Below are positions 1 through 7,865 of a DNA stretch of 64,000 nt, in pieces. The position numbers and the translations under genes are program-made. Where the stretch lies: contig NZ_JAFMZM010000006.1 in NCBI RefSeq assembly GCF_024436375.1, forward strand, positions 62,001 to 126,000, read 5' to 3'. The stretch is from Nocardioides astragali. Lineage in GTDB: Bacteria; Actinomycetota; Actinomycetes; Propionibacteriales; Nocardioidaceae. The number at the start of each line of letters is the position of its first letter. Position 1 is the first letter of the stretch. Under the pieces are notes generated by a model. It worked only from the letters and a program-made list of their open reading frames with translations. It was not told the DNA's origin and did no database searches.

Positions 1-1524
1 ATGGAGGCCAACTTCGACCGCACCAACCCGATCTACATGATGGTCGACTCGGGTGCCTCCGGAAACATGAACCAGATCCGGCAGGTCGCGGCCATGCGTG
101 GTCTGGTGGCCAACCCGAAGGGCGAGATCATCCCGCGCCCGATCAAGGCCAACTTCCGCGAGGGCCTCTCGGTGCTCGAGTACTTCATCTCGACCCACGG
201 TGCTCGCAAGGGCCTGGCCGACACCGCGCTCCGCACCGCCGACTCGGGCTACCTGACCCGTCGTCTGGTGGACGTGTCGCAGGACGTCATCATCCGTGAG
301 GACGACTGCGGCACCGAGCGTGGCCTGCCCAAGCGCATCGACGACGAGCACGTGGAGACCTCGGCCTACGCCCGGGCCTCCGCCGTCGAGATCACCCACC
401 CGGAGACCGGCGAGGTCCTCGCCGTCGCCGGGGAGGACCTCGGCGACGTCAAGATCGGCGAGCTCGTGGCTGCCGGTGTCACCGAGGTCAAGGTCCGCTC
501 GGTCCTGACCTGCGACGCCCGCACCGGCACGTGTGCCAAGTGCTACGGCCGCTCGCTGGCCACCGGCAAGCTGGTCGACATCGGTGAGGCGGTCGGCATC
601 ATCGCCGCCCAGTCCATCGGTGAGCCCGGCACGCAGCTGACCATGCGCACCTTCCACACCGGTGGTGTGGCCTCCGCCGACGACATCACGCAGGGTCTGC
701 CCCGCGTGGTCGAGCTCTTCGAGGCCCGCTCGCCCAAGGGTCGTACGCCGATCTCGGAGTCCGCCGGTCGCGTGAAGATCGAGGAGACCGACAAGGCCCG
801 CGTCGTCGTGGTCACCCCCGACGACGGCTCCGAGGTCCAGGAGATCCCGGTGTCGAAGCGTTCGCGCCTCAACGTCGAGGACGGCGACCACATCGAGGTT
901 GGTCACCACATCACCTCGGGTACGCCCGACCCGCAGGACGTCCTGCGCATCCTGGGTGTCCGCAAGGCGCAGGAGCACCTCGTGGACGAGGTCCAGGAGG
1001 TCTACCGCTCGCAGGGTGTGTCGATCCACGACAAGCACATCGAGATCATCGTGCGGCAGATGCTGCGCCGCGTGACGGTCATCGAGTCCGGTGACACCAA
1101 CCTGCTCCCGTCCGACCTGGTCGACCGGGTGCGGTTCGAGGAGGAGAACCGTCGCGTGGTCTCCGAGGGAGGCAAGCCGGCCTCGGGTCGCCCGGTCCTC
1201 ATGGGCATCACCAAGGCCTCGCTCGCGACCGAGTCGTGGCTCTCGGCGGCCTCCTTCCAGGAGACCACCCGCGTGCTCACCGACGCCGCGATCAACGGCC
1301 GCTCCGACAGCCTCCGTGGCCTGAAGGAGAACGTGATCATCGGAAAGCTCATCCCGGCCGGCACCGGCCTGGAGCGCTACCGCAACATCCGGGTGGAGCC
1401 CACCGAGGAGGCCCGCGCCGCGGCCTACTCGGTGACGGGCTACGACTCCTACGACTACGACTTCGGTCCGTCGTCGCAGGCCGTCGCGCTCGACGACTTC
1501 GACTTTGGTTCCTACCAGAACTGA
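1..1524 (+). CDS. rpoC: DNA-directed RNA polymerase subunit beta' (C-terminal part, 5' truncated by window)
   Basis: This is the last 507 residues of the RNA polymerase beta' subunit; the reading frame is open at base 1, so the ATG there is internal and roughly the first 60% of the protein lies outside the window. The trigger-loop region (MMVDSGASGN, QIRQVAAMRGL) opens the fragment, followed by the highly conserved ANFREGLSVLEYFISTHGAR stretch. The C-terminal zinc site is complete: Cys103 in DDCGTERG, then Cys171, Cys178 and Cys181 in CDARTGTCAKC. The conserved AAQSIGEPGTQLTMRTFHTG segment follows. The C-terminus is acidic and aromatic. rpoC normally follows rpoB in one operon; here a strong hairpin follows the stop, so the operon ends at this gene. 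Identity is certain; only the 5' end is missing. Confidence 0.98.
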   Translation: MEANFDRTNPIYMMVDSGASGNMNQIRQVAAMRGLVANPKGEIIPRPIKANFREGLSVLEYFISTHGARKGLADTALRTADSGYLTRRLVDVSQDVIIREDDCGTERGLPKRIDDEHVETSAYARASAVEITHPETGEVLAVAGEDLGDVKIGELVAAGVTEVKVRSVLTCDARTGTCAKCYGRSLATGKLVDIGEAVGIIAAQSIGEPGTQLTMRTFHTGGVASADDITQGLPRVVELFEARSPKGRTPISESAGRVKIEETDKARVVVVTPDDGSEVQEIPVSKRSRLNVEDGDHIEVGHHITSGTPDPQDVLRILGVRKAQEHLVDEVQEVYRSQGVSIHDKHIEIIVRQMLRRVTVIESGDTNLLPSDLVDRVRFEEENRRVVSEGGKPASGRPVLMGITKASLATESWLSAASFQETTRVLTDAAINGRSDSLRGLKENVIIGKLIPAGTGLERYRNIRVEPTEEARAAAYSVTGYDSYDYDFGPSSQAVALDDFDFGSYQN

Positions 1525-1537
1525 TCGAGTCGCACAC

Positions 1538-1574
1538 CGAGCCCCGGTCTCCCCTCGTGGGAGGCCGGGGCTCG
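1538..1574 (+). terminator. Transcription terminator hairpin after rpoC
   Basis: A perfect 10-bp stem (CGAGCCCCGG at 1538-1547 against CCGGGGCTCG at 1565-1574) encloses a second 5-bp stem (CTCCC/GGGAG) with loop CTCGT. It begins 14 nt after the rpoC stop. No T-run follows, as is usual for terminators of high-GC actinobacteria. Confidence 0.8.
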
Positions 1575-1644
1575 GCGCATTTCGGCGGCAGCCGAAAGTC
1601 AGGCCTAGTTCGGTGTCACGCTGCCCACCTGAGAGAATCCGGAC

Positions 1645-2910
1645 GTGACGACCCCCACCTCGACCGACGTCCTCGTCGTCGGCGCCGGCCCCGCCGGGTC
1701 GGCGGCGGCGGCCTGGGCAGCGCGTGCCGGGCTCGACGTCGTCCTCGCGGACGCGGCCATGTTCCCGCGCGACAAGACCTGCGGCGACGGCCTGACCCCG
1801 CGGGCGATCGGGGAGATGCAGAAGCTCGGCCTCGAGGACTGGCTGCGCGCCCACACGGTCAACCAGGGCCTGCGCGCCCACGGCTTCGGCCAGACGCTGC
1901 TGCTGCCCTGGCCCGGGCCGCAGTCGCCGGGCTCCGCCCTGCCGGACTGGGGGTCCGCGGTGGCTCGCACCGAGCTCGACGACCACCTGCGCACGGTGGC
2001 GATCAAGAGCGGTGCCCAGGCGATCGACGGCGCCCGCGCGGTCGGCGTACGGCGTGAGGGCGGGCGGGTGGCTGCGGTCAGGTTCCGCGGGCTCGACCCC
2101 GCCCGGCCGGGCCACGAGGCGGAGATCGCCTGCCGGTGGCTGGTCGTCGCGGACGGCGTACGCTCCCCGCTCGGAAAGCTGCTGGGCCGTGAGTGGCACC
2201 GCGACACGGTCTACGCGGTGGCCGGGCGAGCCTATGTCGACTCCGACATGTCCGACGACCCCTGGATCAGCTCCCACCTCGAGCTTCGCGACGAGCAGGG
2301 TGAGCTGGTCTCCGGCTACGGCTGGATCTTCCCGCTGGGCAACGGGACGGTGAACCTCGGTGCCGGCACCCTCGCGACCAGCAGCCGGCCGGCCGAGGTG
2401 GCGATCAAGCCGCTCATGCAAACCTATGCCGACACCATCGGCGACGACTTCGGGCTGGCGGGCCCGCTGCGGATGGCGACCTCGGCGCTGCTGCCGATGG
2501 GTGGCGCTGTCACCAACGTCGCCGGCCCCAACTGGGCGCTGATCGGTGACGCCGCGGCCTGCGTCAACCCCCTCAACGGCGAGGGCATCGACTACGGCCT
2601 GGAGACCGGCCGGTTCGTCGCCGAGCACATCTCGAGCGGCGCCGGTCTCGGCGAGGCGTGGCGTGCCACCCTGGTCGAGCACTACGGCGAGTCGTTCTCC
2701 ATCGCCCGTCGCCTCGCCGGCATCGCCACGCGACCCAAGGTCGTCGCGGCCCTCGGACCCGCGGGGATGCGCTCCGACTGGCTGATGACGCTCGCCCTGC
2801 GCTGGATGGGCAACCTCGTCGACGAGGCCGACCGGGACCGGGCGGCGCGGGTGTGGCGCTGGGCCGGCCGGCAGTCGATGGCCCGGGACGCGCGGCCCCC
2901 CTTCAGTTGA
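1645..2910 (+). CDS. Geranylgeranyl reductase family FAD protein, MenJ-like menaquinone reductase
   Basis: 421-aa flavoprotein of the geranylgeranyl reductase family. The N-terminus has the dinucleotide-binding motif VGAGPAGSAAAAWAARAG, then the family signature DKTCGDGLTPRA, and near residues 300-318 the second FAD motif GDAAACVNPLNGEG. This arrangement matches mycobacterial MenJ, which saturates one isoprene unit of the menaquinone side chain; the substrate here is inferred. The GTG start is chosen because a -10-like GAGAAT (1633-1638) ends 6 nt before it, a leaderless layout seen repeatedly in this window. The next gene starts with a TTG overlapping this stop codon, so the two are probably cotranscribed. 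Other members reduce geranylgeranyl chains of archaeal-type lipids or chlorophyll, less likely here. Confidence 0.85.
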   Translation: MTTPTSTDVLVVGAGPAGSAAAAWAARAGLDVVLADAAMFPRDKTCGDGLTPRAIGEMQKLGLEDWLRAHTVNQGLRAHGFGQTLLLPWPGPQSPGSALPDWGSAVARTELDDHLRTVAIKSGAQAIDGARAVGVRREGGRVAAVRFRGLDPARPGHEAEIACRWLVVADGVRSPLGKLLGREWHRDTVYAVAGRAYVDSDMSDDPWISSHLELRDEQGELVSGYGWIFPLGNGTVNLGAGTLATSSRPAEVAIKPLMQTYADTIGDDFGLAGPLRMATSALLPMGGAVTNVAGPNWALIGDAAACVNPLNGEGIDYGLETGRFVAEHISSGAGLGEAWRATLVEHYGESFSIARRLAGIATRPKVVAALGPAGMRSDWLMTLALRWMGNLVDEADRDRAARVWRWAGRQSMARDARPPFS

Positions 2911-3704
2911 GGGGCCGACGGGACGAGCGGACCTACCGGGCCGCCGTCGTGCTGGGCCGGGTCGGCCTGCGGGCGCTCGACCTCAAGGTCGTGGGCTCGG
3001 GGTGGGAGAACGTCCCCGCCAGCGGACCCGTTCTGCTCGCGGCGACGCACGTCTCCTACCCGGACTTCCTGTTCATCCAGGCCGCGACTCGTCCCACGGG
3101 CCGCTACGTCCGCTTCATGACCCGACACGACGTGTGGCACGTCCGCGGGCTGGCGAGACCGATGGACGCGATGGGGCACATCCCGGTCGACCGGCAGGCC
3201 CCGGCAGCGGCGTACCTGAGGGCGCGGCGGCTGCTGCATGCCGGTGAGGCGGTGCTCTCGTTCCCCGAGGCGGGGATCAGCTACTCCTACACCGTCCGGT
3301 CCCTGATGCGTGGCGTGGCCGGTCTGGCGCGGGAGACCGGTGCGCCGGTCGTGCCGGTTGCGCTGTGGGGCGCGCAGCGCGTCTACTCGGTCGGGGTGCC
3401 CGACGAGCGGGGCCTTCAGCCGCGGCCGGACCTCACGCGCGGGCGGCGGGTCGACGTGTCGTTCGGCGAGCCGCTGACGATCGGTCCCGAGGAGGACCTC
3501 ACCGAGTGGACCTGTCGCCTCGGCGCACGGCTCACCGACCAGCTCGAGGCGTTGCAGCGCCTGCCGCACCACCTGCCCCGACCGGGTGAGCACGCGCCGT
3601 GGTACCCCGCGCACCTGGGCGGGCACGCGCCCACGCGCGCGGAGGCGGCGCACCTCGACGTGGTGCCGCGCTCAGCCGTCAGGCCGACGTGGGGGCCGGC
3701 CTAG
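2907..3704 (+). CDS. 1-acyl-sn-glycerol-3-phosphate acyltransferase-like (PlsC family)
   Basis: 265-aa acyltransferase of the PlsC/AGPAT family, which transfers fatty acyl groups to glycerophosphate intermediates at the membrane. The HX4D catalytic motif is visible as HVSYPD, with the second block FPEAGIS (usually FPEG) and a third block AGLARETGAPVVPVALWG. The start is taken as TTG at 2907, overlapping the previous TGA (TTGA), because the frame has no ATG nearby and the overlap suggests translational coupling; GTG at 2949 is an alternative. The C-terminal ~40 residues are rich in His, Pro and Ala and look disordered. The 3' end overlaps the convergent downstream gene by 26 nt. The exact acyl acceptor cannot be told from sequence. 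Confidence 0.82.
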   Translation: MRGRRDERTYRAAVVLGRVGLRALDLKVVGSGWENVPASGPVLLAATHVSYPDFLFIQAATRPTGRYVRFMTRHDVWHVRGLARPMDAMGHIPVDRQAPAAAYLRARRLLHAGEAVLSFPEAGISYSYTVRSLMRGVAGLARETGAPVVPVALWGAQRVYSVGVPDERGLQPRPDLTRGRRVDVSFGEPLTIGPEEDLTEWTCRLGARLTDQLEALQRLPHHLPRPGEHAPWYPAHLGGHAPTRAEAAHLDVVPRSAVRPTWGPA

Positions 3705-4710
3705 GCCTGCGCCGGCCCTCGAGCCAGCCGAGCGGGTTGGTGAACGGCGCCAGCACGCGTCGTACGGGAGGAGAGGCCAGCAGCAGGGTGAGCGCGATCG
3801 ACCCCAGGATGGTCAGCACCAGCCCCAGCACCTCGTGGGCGGTCGTGAACTCCGGCCAGCCGAGCGCCTTGACGGTCTTGATGACGAAGCCGTGGAAGAG
3901 GTAGATCACCATCGTGGCGGTGCCCATCGTGGTGAACCGCCCGAGCGAGCGGCGCGGCACGAGCGACATCGCCGCGAAGGCACCCACCAGCCCGACCATC
4001 ATCACCGTCAGCCGGGTCTGGAAGACGATCTCGTCGTCGATCGGGATCTCGGAGTAGCCCGCGTCGTACCAGAGCAGCGCGGTCTCCGCCCACGTGTCGG
4101 TGTAGAGCGCCATGATGCCGATGCCGACGAGCATCGGCACCGCGGCCAGGCGGACCCACACGTCGTCGAGGTGTGCGAGGTGGCGCGGCTTGAGGTAGAG
4201 CCCGAGCACGAAGAACGGCAGCAGGCCCAGGAACCGGGGAATCATCAGGGCGTCGGTGTTCCAGAGGCCGCCGGCCAGGCTGACGATCACCGACAGGGGC
4301 AGGAAGAGCCAGTGCAGCTTGAGGATCGGGGTGACCAGGCGCCACATGAGCAGCACGATGAGGTACCACATCGTCCAGTGCGGCTCCAGCCAGAGCGGGC
4401 CTGTCACGTTCTCGTCGACCACAGCGCGGCGGAAGTAGAACAGCGCCGGCTCGAAGAGGAGGTAGGGGATGGCCAGCGTGTAGACCAGGCCCTTCATCCT
4501 GCGCAGGTCCCACTCGAAGGACTTCGAGAGGTAGCCGCTGACGAAGACGAACGCCGGGATGTGCCAGAGGTAGATGAAGTCGTAGAGCCAGTGGCTGCCC
4601 TGGGTGGCCTCGACCAGCCCGATGGAGTGCCCGATCACGACGAGGGTGACGAGGACCATCTTGACGTTGTCGAGCCACGGGTCGCGGGACGGGGGAACCA
4701 CGGCGCTCAC
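3679..4710 (-). CDS. Integral membrane acyltransferase 3 family protein (fucose 4-O-acetylase-like)
   Basis: 343-aa polytopic membrane protein of the acyltransferase-3 family. The diagnostic N-terminus is present: RDPWLDNVKMVLVTLVVIGH, i.e. the Arg/Asp-start followed by the conserved VxGH in the first membrane helix, and a later helix with WHIPAFVFVSGYLS. About ten hydrophobic segments follow. These proteins move acetyl or other acyl groups onto extracytoplasmic polysaccharides or lipids; the acceptor is unknown here. The GTG start at 4710 is used. It is divergent from the double-Nudix gene (24 nt apart) and its 3' end overlaps the PlsC-like gene, so it is probably monocistronic. Confidence 0.82.
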   Translation of the reverse strand: MSAVVPPSRDPWLDNVKMVLVTLVVIGHSIGLVEATQGSHWLYDFIYLWHIPAFVFVSGYLSKSFEWDLRRMKGLVYTLAIPYLLFEPALFYFRRAVVDENVTGPLWLEPHWTMWYLIVLLMWRLVTPILKLHWLFLPLSVIVSLAGGLWNTDALMIPRFLGLLPFFVLGLYLKPRHLAHLDDVWVRLAAVPMLVGIGIMALYTDTWAETALLWYDAGYSEIPIDDEIVFQTRLTVMMVGLVGAFAAMSLVPRRSLGRFTTMGTATMVIYLFHGFVIKTVKALGWPEFTTAHEVLGLVLTILGSIALTLLLASPPVRRVLAPFTNPLGWLEGRRRPRPAPTSA

Positions 4711-4733
4711 CGTACTTCACTAGGTTGGGGGCC

Positions 4734-5639
4734 ATGGTTTCCCTGCCGAGGCGTCAACGCGTGGGGGCGTACGCCGTCATGCTCCGCGAGCACGAAGGTC
4801 GGGTCGAGGTCCTCCTCAGCCGACTCTCGGCGCGCGTCTCGCGCACGGAGCTGTGGACCCTTCCCGGCGGCGGGATCGATCACGGGGAGGACCCGCGACT
4901 GGCGGTGATCCGGGAGATCCGCGAGGAGACCGGGCTCGAGGCGACGGTGGGGGAGACGGCTCACGTCTACAGCGCCCACCTGCCCCGCGCCTCGCGGGAC
5001 GGACTGCTCGTCGACGCCCACGCGATCCGCATCGTCTACGACGGGTGGGCAGCTCCGGACGCGCCGACGCCGCGCGTCCTCGAGGTCGACGGGTCCACGA
5101 TCGAGGCCGCGTGGAAGCCGCTCGACGACGTGGTCTCCGGTGCCGTCCCCGTCGCGGGGCTCGTGACGGAGGCGCTGGTCGACCACCTGCCGTTCCGGCT
5201 CCAGCGGGTGGCGGCGTACGCCGTGGTGCGCCGGGCAGGCGAGGTGCTGCTCACCCGGCTGTCGTCCCGTGCCGCGCACCCGGGCAGGTGGACGCTGCCC
5301 GGTGGCGGGATCGACCACGGCGAGCACCCCTCGGTGGCCTTGGCGCGGGAGGTCGAGGAGGAGTCCGGGCTGCCCTGCGAGGTCACCGGACTGATCGGCG
5401 TCCACGACACCCACTTCTTCGGCAACGCCCCCTCCGGCCGGATCGAGGACTACCACGGGGTCCACCTGATCTTCAGCGCCGCCGTCGGCGACGGTGAGCC
5501 CTACGTCCGCGAGGTCGACGGCACGACCGATGCCGTGGCCTGGGTCCCCGTCGCCGACGTGGAGTCGGGGGGCGTGGAGGTCCTCGACCTGGTGCGTCAT
5601 GCGCTGGGGCTCGACTCCGCCCGATCGACGGGGGCTTGA
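4734..5639 (+). CDS. Protein with two tandem Nudix hydrolase domains
   Basis: 301 aa made of two Nudix domains in a row. Each has an intact Nudix box: the first in the GGGIDHGEDP ... REIREETGL stretch, the second in GGGIDHGEHP ... REVEEESGL. Both start with a near-identical VGAYAVM/VAAYAVV strand and LWTLPGGG/RWTLPGGG, so the protein looks like an internal duplication. Nudix enzymes cleave nucleoside diphosphates linked to other groups (housecleaning nucleotides, NDP-sugars, Ap(n)A); the substrate is not deducible. The ATG at 4734 is preferred over an in-frame TTG at 4725 because a -10 hexamer TAGGTT (4721-4726) lies 7 nt upstream, implying a leaderless mRNA. The HOT gene follows after 15 nt. 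Confidence 0.88.
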   Translation: MVSLPRRQRVGAYAVMLREHEGRVEVLLSRLSARVSRTELWTLPGGGIDHGEDPRLAVIREIREETGLEATVGETAHVYSAHLPRASRDGLLVDAHAIRIVYDGWAAPDAPTPRVLEVDGSTIEAAWKPLDDVVSGAVPVAGLVTEALVDHLPFRLQRVAAYAVVRRAGEVLLTRLSSRAAHPGRWTLPGGGIDHGEHPSVALAREVEEESGLPCEVTGLIGVHDTHFFGNAPSGRIEDYHGVHLIFSAAVGDGEPYVREVDGTTDAVAWVPVADVESGGVEVLDLVRHALGLDSARSTGA

Positions 5640-5654
5640 GATGACAGGCATGAG

Positions 5655-6944
5655 ATGACAGAGAGCGTCTTCACCTATGCCGCGCCCGGCCTGAAGTTCG
5701 GCCGCGGCGCCAGCGACGAGATCGGCTGGGACGTGCAGCAGCTCGTCGCCACGGCCGGCGGCTCCGCCAGCCGGGTCCTGCTGGTGACCGATGCCGGGGT
5801 GGCCGCGACCGGCCATCCCCAGCGGATCGCGCAGGCCATGGGGTCCAACGGGCTCGACGTGACCCTGTTCGCCGGAGCGCGGGTGGAGCCGACGGACGCC
5901 TCGCTGGAGGAGGCGATCGCCTTCGCCCGCGACTGCGGGCCCTTCGATGCCGTCGTCGCGGTGGGCGGCGGCTCGTCCATCGACACGGCCAAGGCCGTGA
6001 ACCTGCTGCTGACCAACGCCGGCGAGCTGATGGACTACGTCAATCCCCCGGTCGGGGGTGGGCGCGTTCCCGAGCACCGGCTGCTGCCGCTGGTGGCGGT
6101 GCCCACGACCACCGGCACGGGCGCCGAGTCCACGACGATCTGCGTCCTCGACGTCCTTGCGCTGAAGGTCAAGACCGGCATCTCGCACGCGCGGCTGCGT
6201 CCCACGCTGGCGGTGGTCGACCCGGACCTCACCATGACCCAACCCGCCATGGTGACCGCCTCGAGCGGGATGGACATCCTCTGCCACGCGCTCGAGAGCT
6301 ACACGGCGCGCTGGTTCGCCGACTTCGAGGCCAAGCGGCCCGAGCAACGCGTGCCCTACTGCGGCGCGAACCCGATCGCCGACATGTGGTCCGAGAAGGC
6401 CCTGTCCCTCCTCGCCGGCGCCTTCCGCCGGGCCGTGGGCGACGGCTCCGACCGCGAGGCGCGCGAGCAGATGGCGCTGGCCGCGACGTTCGCCGGGCTC
6501 GGCTTCGGCAACGCGGGCGTCCACGTGCCGCACGCCTGCGCCTACCCGATCGCCGGCCGGGTGCGCGACTACCGGCCGCCCGGCTACCCGGACGACGAGC
6601 CGATCGTTCCGCACGGGATGGCGGTGGTGATGACGGCCCCGGCGGCCTTCGCCCGGACCTTCGAGGCGTCCCCCGAGCGACACCTGCGCGCGGCAGAGCT
6701 GCTGGGTGCCGACACCAGGGACACCGCCGACGGCGGCTCGGGCGTGTTACCGAGGGTGCTGCGCGGTCTGATGCGCGACGTGGGCCTGCCGAGCGGCCTC
6801 GGGGAGATCGGCTACGGCTCCGACGACGTCGACGACCTGGTCGACGGCGCCCTGAAGCAGCAGCGCCTGCTGGCCACCGCGCCCATCGACGTCACCGCTG
6901 ACGACCTCGCCACTGTCTTCCGGAGCTCGCTCGAGCACTGGTGA
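5655..6944 (+). CDS. Iron-containing alcohol dehydrogenase, hydroxyacid-oxoacid transhydrogenase type
   Basis: 429-aa group III metal-dependent alcohol dehydrogenase. The NAD-binding/cofactor region contains VGGGSSIDTAKAVN and PTTTGTGAES; metal-ligand histidines are in DILCHALESYTARWF and the downstream HVPHACAYPI and PHGMAVVMTAPA segments. The insertion between those last two (GRVRDYRPPGYPDDEPIVPH) is typical of ADHFE1-type hydroxyacid-oxoacid transhydrogenases, which couple oxidation of 4-hydroxybutyrate or a similar 2-/4-hydroxyacid to reduction of a 2-oxoacid. Substrate assignment is inference. It follows the Nudix gene by 15 nt and likely shares its transcript. A large hairpin follows the stop. 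Confidence 0.85.
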   Translation: MTESVFTYAAPGLKFGRGASDEIGWDVQQLVATAGGSASRVLLVTDAGVAATGHPQRIAQAMGSNGLDVTLFAGARVEPTDASLEEAIAFARDCGPFDAVVAVGGGSSIDTAKAVNLLLTNAGELMDYVNPPVGGGRVPEHRLLPLVAVPTTTGTGAESTTICVLDVLALKVKTGISHARLRPTLAVVDPDLTMTQPAMVTASSGMDILCHALESYTARWFADFEAKRPEQRVPYCGANPIADMWSEKALSLLAGAFRRAVGDGSDREAREQMALAATFAGLGFGNAGVHVPHACAYPIAGRVRDYRPPGYPDDEPIVPHGMAVVMTAPAAFARTFEASPERHLRAAELLGADTRDTADGGSGVLPRVLRGLMRDVGLPSGLGEIGYGSDDVDDLVDGALKQQRLLATAPIDVTADDLATVFRSSLEHW

Positions 6945-6990
6945 CGCCGGGCGACCACCCTGCCGCGTGAGCGTGCTCGGTCCTGGGCGG

Positions 6991-7030
6991 CAGCTTCCTG
7001 CGATCGACCACCCCCGATCGCAGGAAGCTG
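6991..7030. terminator. 16-bp perfect inverted repeat downstream of HOT gene
   Basis: CAGCTTCCTGCGATCG (6991-7006) is perfectly repeated in inverse at 7015-7030 around an 8-nt loop (accacccc). The stem is directly flanked on both sides by GGGCGG (6985-6990 and 7031-7036). It lies 46 nt after the HOT stop and 100 nt before the next start, so it can act as terminator. The flanking direct repeats also fit a small inserted palindrome. Confidence 0.65.
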
Positions 7031-7129
7031 GGGCGGTGGGCCGACTGCGCGGAGTGAGGGCGAAGTTCGTTCCGCCCCGAGCTGTGGACAACGCCCCGAC
7101 GCCTGCCGCGGGTGCCTAGCGTCGGAGAC

Positions 7130-7777
7130 ATGCACGACCCACACGACTGGCTCACGCAGCGAGCCGCAGCGCAGGTGCTGCACGAGGACATCGGGATCCA
7201 CCGCGAGACCGCCCGCCGCCTGTTGGTCGCCGGGGCGATGGGGCTTCCGCGCAACACGTCGCTCGCCTCGTTCCACCGTCGAGACGACATCGACGCCTTC
7301 GTCGCCCGCTTCCGGGACCGACCGCCCCTCCCGGTGCCTGATCGCAACCTGGTCGTCGTCCGGGTCGGGAACGGTCGGGTCCGTCTGGGAGCCACCGCGC
7401 AGCACCAGCTCGACCGGCTGGCCGACGGCTGGCGGATGTCACCGAAGTGGCGCGCGCTGTGCCGCGGCGTCGTCGCCGCCGGGGGCGAGCCTGCCGGCTT
7501 CCTGGTGACGCTGGGCGGCTTCGTGGTGGCCGGTGCTGACATCGTGGGCGCGGAGTGGGCGGGTCGGGAAGGTCTCGAGCCGGGAGATCCCGCGGGCTCC
7601 CCGCTGCTGACGCGGTTCGAGCTGCGATCGCCGGGGCAGTGGTACGCGGCGTGGAGTGGCCAGCAGCTGCCGTCGCAGGCGGGAGGCGCAGCGCTGCGGG
7701 TGTGGGCGCTGCACGACCGGGCGCCGTGGGAGCGCACGCCGCGAGACCGGCCGTCAAGGGGCCGGTCACTAGGATGA
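7130..7777 (+). CDS. Hypothetical protein with N-terminal HTH-like segment
   Basis: 215 aa, function not recognised. The N-terminal 60 residues (WLTQRAAAQVL ... HRETARRLLVAGAMGLP ... RRDDIDAFVARF) resemble an excisionase/MerR-type helix-turn-helix in layout, with an Arg after the turn and a final short helix. The rest (NLVVVRVGNGRVRLG, WRALCRGVVAAGGEP) is a mixed alpha/beta region with no motif I know. ATG at 7130 is chosen over GTG at 7112 because the -10 hexamer TAGCGT (7117-7122) lies 7 nt before it, so the upstream GTG would not be transcribed. The C-terminus is basic (RPSRGRS). A DNA-binding role is a guess. Confidence 0.6.
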   Translation: MHDPHDWLTQRAAAQVLHEDIGIHRETARRLLVAGAMGLPRNTSLASFHRRDDIDAFVARFRDRPPLPVPDRNLVVVRVGNGRVRLGATAQHQLDRLADGWRMSPKWRALCRGVVAAGGEPAGFLVTLGGFVVAGADIVGAEWAGREGLEPGDPAGSPLLTRFELRSPGQWYAAWSGQQLPSQAGGAALRVWALHDRAPWERTPRDRPSRGRSLG

Positions 7778-7781
7778 GGTC

Positions 7782-7865
7782 ATGAACCCCCACCACCGCC
7801 GACTCGTCATCCCGGTGGCGCTGGGGGCTCTCATCCTCATCGTCGTCCTCGCCGCAGTCCTGTGA
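7782..7865 (+). CDS. 27-aa single-pass membrane microprotein
   Basis: A short open frame that begins MNPHHRRLVIPVALG and continues as an uninterrupted hydrophobic segment (residues 9-27, Leu/Ile/Val/Ala) with no C-terminal tail: positive N-terminus plus one membrane helix. Support for translation is positional: a -10 hexamer TAGGAT (7770-7775) ends 6 nt before the ATG, the layout of leaderless genes here, and its TGA (7863-7865) overlaps the GTG start (7862) of the next gene as GTGA. It could be a functional membrane peptide or a leader whose translation feeds ribosomes to the methyltransferase gene. No homologue is recognised. Confidence 0.6.
   Translation: MNPHHRRLVIPVALGALILIVVLAAVL

Noticed and set aside
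4707..6683. A 658-codon open frame on the minus strand opposite the Nudix and HOT genes
   Set aside because: Its translation is low-complexity Arg/Gly/His/Val and antisense to two well-supported genes; such long antisense frames arise from GC3 bias.
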